This document shows positions 57,357 through 64,000 of a stretch of 64,000 bases of DNA, in pieces. The stretch lies in the NCBI GenBank assembly GCA_049325315.1, contig JBMONB010000016.1, forward strand, positions 65,037 to 129,036, in the 5' to 3' direction. The stretch is from JAWLHU01 sp049325315. Its GTDB lineage: Bacteria > Bacillota > Sulfobacillia > Symbiobacteriales > Symbiobacteriaceae. The notes beneath the pieces are model-generated. The model was given only the letters and a program-made list of their open reading frames with translations, did no database searches and was not told where the DNA came from. The position numbers and the translations under genes were made by a program. The stretch's first letter is position 1; each line of letters begins with the position of its first letter.

Positions 57357-59102
57357 TTAGCTCGCCACCTCCTTCTCCCCGTCGGGCTTGAGCTGCAGCT
57401 CGTAGATCGTGCGGTAGAGCCCTTCCCGCTGGATCAGCTCGTCGTGGGTGCCCCGCTCCACGATCCGGCCCTGCTCCATGACGATCACCTGGTCGGCGTT
57501 CATCACGGTGGAGAGGCGGGAGGCGATGACAAAGGCGGTCCGGTTCTGCATCACCCGGTCCATCGCCGCCTGAATCAGGTGCTCGGTCTGCACGTCGATC
57601 GCCGAGGTGGACTCGTCGAGGATCAGGATCGGGTTGTCGGTCAGAATCGCCCGTGCGATGGCGATGCGCTGCTTCTGGCCGCCGGAGAGGCCCACGCCCC
57701 GCTCGCCCACCACCGTGTTGTACTTGTCGGGGAGGCTGTTGATGAACTCGTGAATCTGGGCCGCCTTCGCCGCGGCGATGATCTCATCCATGGTGGCATT
57801 CGGCTTGCCGTAGGCAATGTTCTCCTTCAGCGTCGTGCTGAAGAGGAAGGTCTCCTGGAGCACAATCGCCATGTTCTGGCGCAGCGATTCAAGGGTGACG
57901 TCACGCACGTCGATCCCGTCGATCAGCACGCGGCCCTCGGTCGGGTCGTAGAAGCGGGGGATCAGGTTGACCAACGACGACTTGCCCGAGCCGGTCAGGC
58001 CGAGAATCGCGATGCGCTCCCCCGGCTTGACGGTCAGGTCGATCTGGTCGAGCACCTGCTCGCCCCCCTCGTAGCCGAAGGAGACGCCCTCGATGCTGAC
58101 GGCGCCCTCCACCCGGTCGAGCACCTTGGCGTCGGGTTTGACCTTCAGATCGCTGCGGGTGTCGAGCAGGTCGAAGATGCGCTGCAGGCCGGCCCCGGCC
58201 CGGGTGAACTGGGCCAGAATCCAGCCGAGCATCCGCACCGGATTGAGCAGCTGCGCCACGTACATATTAAAGGCGACCAGGGTACCCACCGAGATCTGCC
58301 CGTCAATCACCCGCCGCCCGCCGTACCAAAGCACGATCACGGCGCCCAGGGCGGTCAGGAAGTTCATGTAGTTGGTCCAGAAGGACATCAGCCGGATCGC
58401 CCGCAGGTTCAGTTCCTGGAAGCGGCTGTTCTCCTTCTGGAACTTGGTCACCTCGTCCTCTTCCCGGGCGAAGGCGCGCACCACCCGCACGCCGGCGATG
58501 TTCTCCTGAATGGCGGCGGAGAGCTGGGCGTTCTGGTCCTGCACCGCCTTCCACGCCACCCGGGAATGGTTCGAAAACCGGGTGATCGCATGGAGCAGCA
58601 GCGGCAGGAAGAGCAGCGAGGCCAGGGCCAGGCGCCAGTCCATAAGGAACATGGCGATGACAATGCCCGTGACCACGCCCAGGTGCATCAACCCGTTAAC
58701 CACGCCCATACCCAGCGCCTGGCGGAGAATCTCCACGTCGGCGGTCACCCGGGTCATGAGATCGCCGGTCTGTGCCTTATCGTAGAAGGTAAAGGAGAGC
58801 GACTGCAGGTGGCGGTAGATCGTGGAGCGCAGCTCGTAGATCACCTTCTGCGAGACCAGTTCCATGGTGTACCGTTGGCCGAAGCGCAGCAGCCCCTGGA
58901 GCAGCGCAGCGCCCACCACGGCCAGCGCCCCGGGCGCCAGCCACTGCCAGTTCCCCTCCCGCAGGACCCGGTCAACCACGTACCCTACGATCTGGGGCTG
59001 GGCAAGGGCCAGAAGCGAAGCCGCCACAATCTGTATCAGGCTGAGGGTCACCAGGACCCATCCGGGCCGGTAGTAGGGCCAGAGTCGGCGAAGGAATCTC
59101 AT
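57357..59102 (-). CDS. heterodimeric ABC exporter half-transporter, subunit 1
   Basis: The 581-residue protein has six TM helices followed by an ABC domain. Walker A is GLTGSGKSS, signature LSGGQ, Walker B LILDESTSAID with the catalytic Glu present. The switch His is replaced by Ser (IASRLST). So the site made from this subunit's Walker motifs and the partner's LSVGQ is non-canonical, while the other site is canonical. First gene of the pair. Confidence 0.92.
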   Translation of the reverse strand: MRFLRRLWPYYRPGWVLVTLSLIQIVAASLLALAQPQIVGYVVDRVLREGNWQWLAPGALAVVGAALLQGLLRFGQRYTMELVSQKVIYELRSTIYRHLQSLSFTFYDKAQTGDLMTRVTADVEILRQALGMGVVNGLMHLGVVTGIVIAMFLMDWRLALASLLFLPLLLHAITRFSNHSRVAWKAVQDQNAQLSAAIQENIAGVRVVRAFAREEDEVTKFQKENSRFQELNLRAIRLMSFWTNYMNFLTALGAVIVLWYGGRRVIDGQISVGTLVAFNMYVAQLLNPVRMLGWILAQFTRAGAGLQRIFDLLDTRSDLKVKPDAKVLDRVEGAVSIEGVSFGYEGGEQVLDQIDLTVKPGERIAILGLTGSGKSSLVNLIPRFYDPTEGRVLIDGIDVRDVTLESLRQNMAIVLQETFLFSTTLKENIAYGKPNATMDEIIAAAKAAQIHEFINSLPDKYNTVVGERGVGLSGGQKQRIAIARAILTDNPILILDESTSAIDVQTEHLIQAAMDRVMQNRTAFVIASRLSTVMNADQVIVMEQGRIVERGTHDELIQREGLYRTIYELQLKPDGEKEVAS

Positions 59103-59157
59103 GAAGCGAACGGCCCCCTCTGCATGTTTCGATTCCTCTATCTATCTTTACGTGAGC

Positions 59158-59187
59158 ATTATACCCCACCTGAATGATAGTGAGCAA
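59158..59187 (-). promoter_or_regulatory. promoter of the ABC exporter operon
   Basis: Minus strand TATAAT (59163-59158) with TTGCTC (59187-59182) 18 bp upstream. Confidence 0.65.
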
Positions 59188-59301
59188 TATTGATAACTCT
59201 TCCCATTAATAGTTTATGGGACGAATCATTCGTGTGCCTCTATGGGTTCCAGACCGTATCTTTGTATCATCAAGAGCCACCCGTATCCGACCTTTGTGCT
59301 G

Positions 59302-59331
59302 TTGCGACTCTACTTGTGAGCGTGGTATCAT
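59302..59331 (+). promoter_or_regulatory. promoter of the riboflavin operon
   Basis: TTGCGA (59302-59307), 18-bp spacer, extended -10 TGG-TATCAT (59326-59331). The predicted start is about 13 nt before the riboswitch. Confidence 0.65.
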
Positions 59332-59350
59332 GAGATCAAACTGAAAAACG

Positions 59351-59617
59351 CCTTCAGGGTAGGGTGAGGTGGCTGCGGCCGCCAATTCCCGACCGGCGGT
59401 GATGCTTCCCGTGCAGCACACGGCGAAGATGAGCGCCGCGAGCCCCGCAGAGCTAAAGGCTATGCGGGTGCAGACTCCGGTGAGATCCCGGGGCCGACGG
59501 TAGAGTCCGGATGGAAGAAGGTAGGGAAGCGAACCCTTGGCGCGCCGCGCGTGCGTCGCAGGGTCTTTCTTGCTATTCCAGAACACACCCTCGAAGGCAA
59601 AGTCGGGGGTGTTTTTT
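59351..59617 (+). promoter_or_regulatory. FMN riboswitch (RFN element) with terminator
   Basis: The aptamer (59351-59521) shows CTTCAGGGTAGGGTGA at the start, CAATTCCCGACCGGCGGT, GCGAGCCCCGCAG, TCCCGGGGCCGACGGT and AGTCCGGATGGAAGAAG: the conserved RFN blocks. The terminator stem (59585-59593 with 59604-59612) ends in six T (59612-59617). The ribD ribosome site (GGGGGTG) is part of the terminator stem, so FMN binding should block both transcription and translation. Confidence 0.95.
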
Positions 59618-59618
59618 C

Positions 59619-60803
59619 GTGTCGTTCTCCGAGCAGGACCAGAGGTTTATGCAGCATGCCCTTCGACTCGCCGCCATGGGGAGGGGTCGTACGCATCCCA
59701 ACCCGATGGTCGGCTGCGTCATTGTCAAAGATGGGAACGTGGTGGGCACCGGGTATCACCGGAAGGCCGGCGAACCGCACGCGGAGGTCTACGCCCTGGA
59801 AGCGGCGGGCGGGAACGCCCGGGGCGCCACCGCCTACGTCACCTTGGAGCCGTGCGCCCACCATGGCCGGACCCCGCCCTGCGCCGACGCCCTGATCGCG
59901 GCCGGCCTCTCCCGGGTGGTCGCAGCGATGGTCGACCCCGACCCCCGCACCGCCGGCAAGGGGCTGGAACGGCTGCGGCAGGCGGGCATTGAGGTCGAGG
60001 TCGGCCTGCTGGAAGAGGAGGCCCGCCTGCTCAACCGCTCCTGGATTCACTGGAAGCTGACCGGCCGCCCGCTGGTGATCCTCAAGTGGGCAATGACGCT
60101 TGACGGCAAGATCGCCTGCGCCTCGGGCGACAGCCGCTGGGTGACCGGCGACACCGCCCGGGCCCACCTGCACCAGATCCGGGACCAGGTCGATGCGATC
60201 CTGGTGGGCGAGACCACCGCCCGCCGTGACGACCCCGAGCTGACCGCCCGCCCCACCGGACCCGGCCCCGTGCCGGGCTGGGCCGGCGGGCTCGACCCCG
60301 GCCCCGACGACTCCTGGCAGCCAAAGGACCCGCTGCGCATCGTGCTGGACTCCATGGCCCGGATCGACCTGAACGCCCGGCTCTTCGCCCCGGAGCTGCT
60401 GGAGCGGCCCCTGCCCAACAAGACCCTGATCGCCGCCACCATGATGGCCTCACCTAAGAAACTGGCGGCGATTCGGTCCCGGGGCGCCGAGACGCTGGAG
60501 CTGCCCGAGCGGCAGGAGGTGGTGGCCCTGGAGCCGCTGCTGGCCGAGCTGGGCCGGCGGGGAGTCACCTCGCTCCTGGTGGAGGGCGGCGCCCGGGTTC
60601 ACTGGTCCTTCCTCTCCCAGGGGCTGGCCGACCACCTCATGGTCTACGTCGCCCCCAAGGTGGTGGGCGGCGCCGCCGCCCCGGGCCCCGTGGCCGGCCA
60701 GGGGATCCAGAAGATGGCCGACGCCTGGGAGCTGGTCCACAACATGCGGGTTACCCCCATCGGGGAGGATGTGCTCCTGGAGGGCGACCTGAAGCGGGGG
60801 TAG
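59619..60803 (+). CDS. ribD: bifunctional diaminohydroxyphosphoribosylaminopyrimidine deaminase/reductase
   Basis: The 394-residue protein has a deaminase domain (about 5-145) with the zinc motif PHAEVYAL...PCAHHGRTPPC, then a reductase domain (about 155-394) with LKWAMTLDGKIA and VEGGARVHWSFL. It does two consecutive steps after GTP cyclohydrolase II. GTG 59619 gives the family N-terminus (EQDQRFMQHALRLA) and has GGGGGTG 7 nt upstream. The reductase domain holds a Gly/Pro-rich insert near residue 215. Confidence 0.95.
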   Translation: MSFSEQDQRFMQHALRLAAMGRGRTHPNPMVGCVIVKDGNVVGTGYHRKAGEPHAEVYALEAAGGNARGATAYVTLEPCAHHGRTPPCADALIAAGLSRVVAAMVDPDPRTAGKGLERLRQAGIEVEVGLLEEEARLLNRSWIHWKLTGRPLVILKWAMTLDGKIACASGDSRWVTGDTARAHLHQIRDQVDAILVGETTARRDDPELTARPTGPGPVPGWAGGLDPGPDDSWQPKDPLRIVLDSMARIDLNARLFAPELLERPLPNKTLIAATMMASPKKLAAIRSRGAETLELPERQEVVALEPLLAELGRRGVTSLLVEGGARVHWSFLSQGLADHLMVYVAPKVVGGAAAPGPVAGQGIQKMADAWELVHNMRVTPIGEDVLLEGDLKRG

Positions 60804-60809
60804 AGTGCG

Positions 60810-61463
60810 ATGTTCACCGGCCTGGTTGAAGAGACGGGCACCCTCCGGTCGGTCCGGAGGGGCGGCCGCTCTCTGCAGATCACCGTGGGCGCCCGCAAGG
60901 TGCTGGAGGGCGGTCGCATTGGCGACTCCATCGCCGTGAACGGCGTCTGCCTGACGGTGACGGCGCTTCACAGCGACGGATTCACCGCCGATGTGATGCC
61001 CGAGACCTATGAGAAGACCAGCCTGAGCCAGACCCCGGTAGGCGCTCTGGTCAACCTGGAGCGGACCATGGCGCTGGGCGACCGCTTCGGCGGCCATATC
61101 GTCCAGGGCCATGTCGACGGGACCGGGATCATCCGGGCGATGGAGTCCGATGAGATCGCCGTCTGGCTCAGCGTGGAGGCGCCGGCGGAGATTATCCGCT
61201 ACGTGGTGCCCAAGGGCTCTATCGCCATCGACGGCATCTCACTGACGGTGGTCGACGTGACCGAGGATCGCTTCCGGGTCTCGCTCATTCCCCATACCTA
61301 CGCCGTCACCGCCATGTCCCAGAAGCGGCCCGGCGACCGGGTCAACCTGGAGGTCGACATTCTCGCCAAGTACGTGGAGCGCATGCTCGGCTGGCGGGGA
61401 GCGGAGAAGAGAGAGTCCCGGGTGACCGAAGCGTTTCTGAAGGAGCACGGCTTTGTTGACTGA
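60810..61463 (+). CDS. ribE: riboflavin synthase alpha subunit
   Basis: A 217-residue protein with two homologous lumazine-binding barrels: MFTGLVEETGTL and NGVCLTV in the first, HIVQGHVDG and IDGISLTV in the second. It dismutates dimethylribityllumazine to riboflavin. The start lies 6 nt after the ribD stop with AAGCGGGGG upstream. Confidence 0.95.
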   Translation: MFTGLVEETGTLRSVRRGGRSLQITVGARKVLEGGRIGDSIAVNGVCLTVTALHSDGFTADVMPETYEKTSLSQTPVGALVNLERTMALGDRFGGHIVQGHVDGTGIIRAMESDEIAVWLSVEAPAEIIRYVVPKGSIAIDGISLTVVDVTEDRFRVSLIPHTYAVTAMSQKRPGDRVNLEVDILAKYVERMLGWRGAEKRESRVTEAFLKEHGFVD

Positions 61464-61481
61464 ACGGAAAGGGTGAGCCCC

Positions 61482-62690
61482 GTGACGTCCCAATTCGCCA
61501 CCATTGATGAAGCGCTAGCGGAGATCCGAGCCGGCCGCATGATCGTCGTTGTCGACGCCGAGGACCGGGAGAACGAGGGCGACCTGCTAATGGCCGCCGA
61601 GAAGGCGACCCCCGAGGCGATCAACTTCATGGCCCGGCACGGGCGGGGGCTGATCTGCCTGCCCATGACCGGCGAGCGGCTCGATGAGCTTGATCTCCCG
61701 GCGATGGTCCAGGGGCGGGGAGATCATATGGGCACCGCCTTCACCATCTCCATCGACGCCCGGGAGAAGACCACCACCGGCATCTCCGCCCACGAGCGGG
61801 CCCACACGATCCAGGTGGCCATCGACCCGAAGACCCGCCCCGAAGACCTGATCCGCCCCGGCCACATCTTCCCGCTGCGGGCCAAAGCCGGCGGGGTGCT
61901 GCGCCGCCCCGGCCATACCGAGGCAGCGGTCGACCTGGCCCGCATGGCCGGTCTCTACCCGGCCGGGGTGATCTGCGAGATCATGAACGAGGACGGCTCC
62001 ATGGCCCGGGTGCCCGAACTGCTGGAGTTCGCCCGGGAGCACGGCCTGAAAATGGTCACCATCGCCGAGCTGATCCGCTACCGCATGCAGCACGAGTCGC
62101 TGGTCGACCCGCTGGAGCCTGTGCGCATGCCCACGAAGTACGGGGAGTTCACCGCCTACCCCTTCGACGACAGGCTCTCCGGCCAGACCCACGTCGCCCT
62201 GGTGATGGGCCAGGTCAGCGATGGCGACCCGGTCCTGGTGCGGGTCCACTCCGAGTGCCTCACCGGCGATGCCTTCCACTCCCTGCGCTGCGACTGCGGC
62301 GACCAGCTGGCGGCGGCGATGACCCACATCGCCCGGGAGGGCCGGGGCGTCGTGCTCTACATGCGGCAAGAGGGCCGGGGCATCGGCCTGGCCAACAAGC
62401 TCCGGGCCTACCACCTGCAGGACCAGGGCAAGGACACGGTCGAGGCGAACGTGGCCCTCGGCTTCGCCCCCGACGCCCGGGACTACGGCACCGGCTCGCA
62501 GATCCTGCGGGCGCTGGGGATTCAGCGGCTCCGCCTTCTGACCAACAACCCCCGGAAGCAGTACAGCCTCCAGGGGTACGGCCTCGAGATTGTCGAGCGG
62601 GTCCCGATTGAGATGGAGCCCACCGCCGAGAACCGGCGGTACTTACAGACAAAACGCGAGAAGCTGGGCCACCTAATCGGCCACGACTAA
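61482..62690 (+). CDS. ribBA: bifunctional DHBP synthase/GTP cyclohydrolase II
   Basis: The 402-residue fusion has an N-terminal RibB (about 1-200) with DRENEGDLLMAAE and THERAHT-like SAHERAHT, and a C-terminal RibA (about 205-402) with the zinc cysteines in SECLTGDAFHSLRCDCG and RQEGRGIGL. GTG 61482 is preferred to 61473 because AAAGGG then lies 8 nt away. It supplies both precursors of the pathway. Confidence 0.95.
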   Translation: MTSQFATIDEALAEIRAGRMIVVVDAEDRENEGDLLMAAEKATPEAINFMARHGRGLICLPMTGERLDELDLPAMVQGRGDHMGTAFTISIDAREKTTTGISAHERAHTIQVAIDPKTRPEDLIRPGHIFPLRAKAGGVLRRPGHTEAAVDLARMAGLYPAGVICEIMNEDGSMARVPELLEFAREHGLKMVTIAELIRYRMQHESLVDPLEPVRMPTKYGEFTAYPFDDRLSGQTHVALVMGQVSDGDPVLVRVHSECLTGDAFHSLRCDCGDQLAAAMTHIAREGRGVVLYMRQEGRGIGLANKLRAYHLQDQGKDTVEANVALGFAPDARDYGTGSQILRALGIQRLRLLTNNPRKQYSLQGYGLEIVERVPIEMEPTAENRRYLQTKREKLGHLIGHD

Positions 62691-62743
62691 AGCGATACCC
62701 GAGTCTAAAACTAGACCCCAGTCTAAGGAGTAGTGCTTAAGCG

Positions 62744-63319
62744 ATGCGCAACGAGCGGCTGTACCGGATGGTTATGATCGCGATGATGGGTTCCATGGCC
62801 TTCCTTCTGATGTACTTTGGTGAGATCTACGTACCGCCCTTCGCCGAGTTCCTCAAGTACGATCCCGGCGACGTGCCGGCCGTGGTCGCCACCTACACCA
62901 TGGGCCCGGCTGCCGGCGTGGCGGTGCAGGGGATCAAGGCGGGCGCCTTCTTCCTCTCGGGCAAGTCGACCGCCGGCTGGGTGGGCGTGCTGGCCAACTT
63001 CCTGGCGGGCGCCGGCCTGGTGCTGGGCGCTGGCATTGCCCACCGGCTGCTGGAGAAGTCCGGCCTGAAGCACTGGGGCTGGGGCTTCCTCTCCGCCGCC
63101 ATCGGCACCATCGTCATGGCCGCCGTGCTGATCCCGGTGCTGGCCACCCTGATCTACCCCGCCTGGGGCATGCAGGGCCCCGCCGCCTGGACCGCAGCGC
63201 TGACCATATCCACCCCCTTTAACCTGTTCAAGGGGTTCGTCTCCAGCACAATCAGCCTCGCCTTCTACCGCCGGCTTCAGCCCTTCCTGGTGGGTCACCC
63301 GGTACACAAGGCGGCCTAA
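62744..63319 (+). CDS. ribU: riboflavin ECF transporter S component
   Basis: The 191-residue membrane protein has about six TM helices and the RibU-type motif FLKYDPGDVPAVVATYTMGP near residues 35-54, which lines the riboflavin site. The ECF energising module is not in the window. It lies between ribBA and ribH under the same FMN riboswitch, so uptake and synthesis are co-regulated. The ribosome site AAGGAG is 13 nt from ATG, rather far. Confidence 0.9.
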   Translation: MRNERLYRMVMIAMMGSMAFLLMYFGEIYVPPFAEFLKYDPGDVPAVVATYTMGPAAGVAVQGIKAGAFFLSGKSTAGWVGVLANFLAGAGLVLGAGIAHRLLEKSGLKHWGWGFLSAAIGTIVMAAVLIPVLATLIYPAWGMQGPAAWTAALTISTPFNLFKGFVSSTISLAFYRRLQPFLVGHPVHKAA

Positions 63320-63340
63320 GCACAAGGAGGGCTTCGACCG

Positions 63341-63808
63341 ATGGGTAAGGTATTCGAGGGCCAGTTGACGGCCACCGGCCTCCGGTTCGGCATCGTGATC
63401 TCCCGCTGGAATGAGTTTATCACCGCCAAGCTGCTGGGCGGCGCCGAAGATGCGATTCGCCGCCACGGCGGCGAGCTGGAGCAGGTCGACATCGCCTGGG
63501 TGCCCGGCTCCTTTGAGATCCCGCTGATCGCCCAGAAGATGGCCGCCTCCGGTCGTTACGATGCCGTGATCGCCCTCGGGGCGGTTATTCGGGGCTCCAC
63601 CCCCCACTTCGACTACGTCGCCAACGAGGCGACCAAGGGAGTCGCCCAGGCGATGCTCGGCTCGGGCGTGCCGATTGCCTTCGGCATTCTGACCACCGAC
63701 TCGATCGAACAGGCGATCGAGCGGGCCGGAACGAAGGCGGGGAACAAGGGCTTTGAGGCGGCGATGACCGCCATGGAGATGGCGAATCTTGTAAGGGCGT
63801 TGGGGTAA
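63341..63808 (+). CDS. ribH: 6,7-dimethyl-8-ribityllumazine synthase
   Basis: A 155-residue icosahedral-capsid-forming enzyme: SRWNEFITAKLLGGA, VPGSFEIPL, LGAVIRGSTPHFDYV with the catalytic His, and FGILTTDS. It condenses DHBP with the ribityl-aminouracil. Last gene of the rib operon; ATG 63341 with AAGGAGGG upstream. Confidence 0.96.
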   Translation: MGKVFEGQLTATGLRFGIVISRWNEFITAKLLGGAEDAIRRHGGELEQVDIAWVPGSFEIPLIAQKMAASGRYDAVIALGAVIRGSTPHFDYVANEATKGVAQAMLGSGVPIAFGILTTDSIEQAIERAGTKAGNKGFEAAMTAMEMANLVRALG

Positions 63809-63873
63809 TCGCCGGCAGCCGGGGAGTCCTCCCTCGGGCTACACGCCCTCTACAGCAGGCAAGGCTCACGAAA

Positions 63874-63905
63874 GAGCGCCGGCCAACCAGCCGGCGCTCC
63901 CTTCA
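63874..63905. terminator. terminator after ribH
   Basis: The perfect stem GAGCGCCGG (63874-63882) pairs with 63891-63899, then CCTTC; AAAGAG precedes it, so CTTTCG follows on the minus strand. It may serve both directions. Confidence 0.7.
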
Positions 63906-63924
63906 TGGCCATCATCCGAGCTTG

Positions 63925-63999
63925 CTATCCCCGCCTGATCAGCCGCCGCGGCACCTGGGACCGATCCAGGTCCAGATACGATTCCAGCTCCACCCAGGG
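63925..63999 (-). CDS. C-terminal end of an unidentified gene (partial)
   Basis: An open frame enters from the right edge and ends with TAG at 63925, giving 24 residues including VELESYLDLDRSQVPRRLIR. Its charge pattern and the position of the terminator just after it support a real gene end, but the stretch is too short for identification. Confidence 0.4.
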   Translation of the reverse strand, partial: PWVELESYLDLDRSQVPRRLIRRG

Positions 64000-64000
64000 C

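Overview
The window looks like chromosomal DNA of a GC-rich, Gram-positive, Clostridia-type organism (Bacillota), probably close to Symbiobacterium. The evidence is very high GC, strong GGAGG-type ribosome binding sites, frequent GTG and TTG starts (and apparently two CTG starts), a T-box leader, a ykkC-family riboswitch, an FMN riboswitch, a SpoVB/MurJ-type flippase and a SipW-type signal peptidase. The lineage is inferred; there is no rRNA or other marker. I saw no tRNA, rRNA, CRISPR array, transposase or phage gene.

Layout. 1-9.6 kb: housekeeping and hypothetical genes: an ABC-2 exporter ATPase cut by the left edge, a secreted thermonuclease, a YgjP-type metallopeptidase, a MagIII/EndoIII-like glycosylase, a cyclophilin lipoprotein, GluQRS, a compact SNF2 ATPase and an OsmC protein. 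10-19 kb: a self-contained GntR regulator with a palindromic operator, hpt, an RlmM-like methyltransferase, a repeat-rich secreted DUF5667 protein, an M42 peptidase, a LysR regulator and an ECF sigma factor. 19-29.9 kb: a stand-alone 5' nuclease, an APH-fold kinase, a large secreted protein with two copper-amine-oxidase-N modules, a HAD phosphatase, metY, a PfkB kinase, class II aldolase and a PilZ protein.

29.9-35.7 kb is the most unusual part. Five tightly packed plus-strand genes encode a class I isoprenoid-synthase-like protein (DDxxDD), a radical SAM/SPASM enzyme, a class II terpene-cyclase-like protein (DxDT plus QW motifs), a 65-residue peptide that looks like a RiPP precursor with a single C-terminal Cys, and a HExxH protease fused to HEAT-like and cNMP-like regions. 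A strong hairpin sits right after the peptide gene. The combination suggests an undescribed peptide and/or terpenoid modification system.

36-45 kb: a minus-strand branched-chain amino acid operon, ilvN-ilvC-leuA-ilvE-(PfpI)-ilvD-ilvB, with one consensus promoter followed by a ykkC-family (probably ppGpp) riboswitch with its own terminator and then a T-box (probably Leu) with a second terminator. 45-51 kb: a response regulator/HD-GYP pair, pheA, a MarR regulator, the flippase and an MFS exporter. 51-55 kb: an operon of three small surface-type proteins, a SipW-like signal peptidase and a DUF5305 protein. 55.5-59.1 kb: a heterodimeric ABC exporter. 59.3-63.8 kb: an FMN-riboswitch-controlled operon ribD-ribE-ribBA-ribU-ribH.

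Three kinds of repeated intergenic DNA stand out: two copies of a roughly 280-bp element built from four GTCAG boxes, each placed directly after a stop codon; two copies of a GCGGATTA-rich inverted element; and a 17-unit tandem heptamer array.
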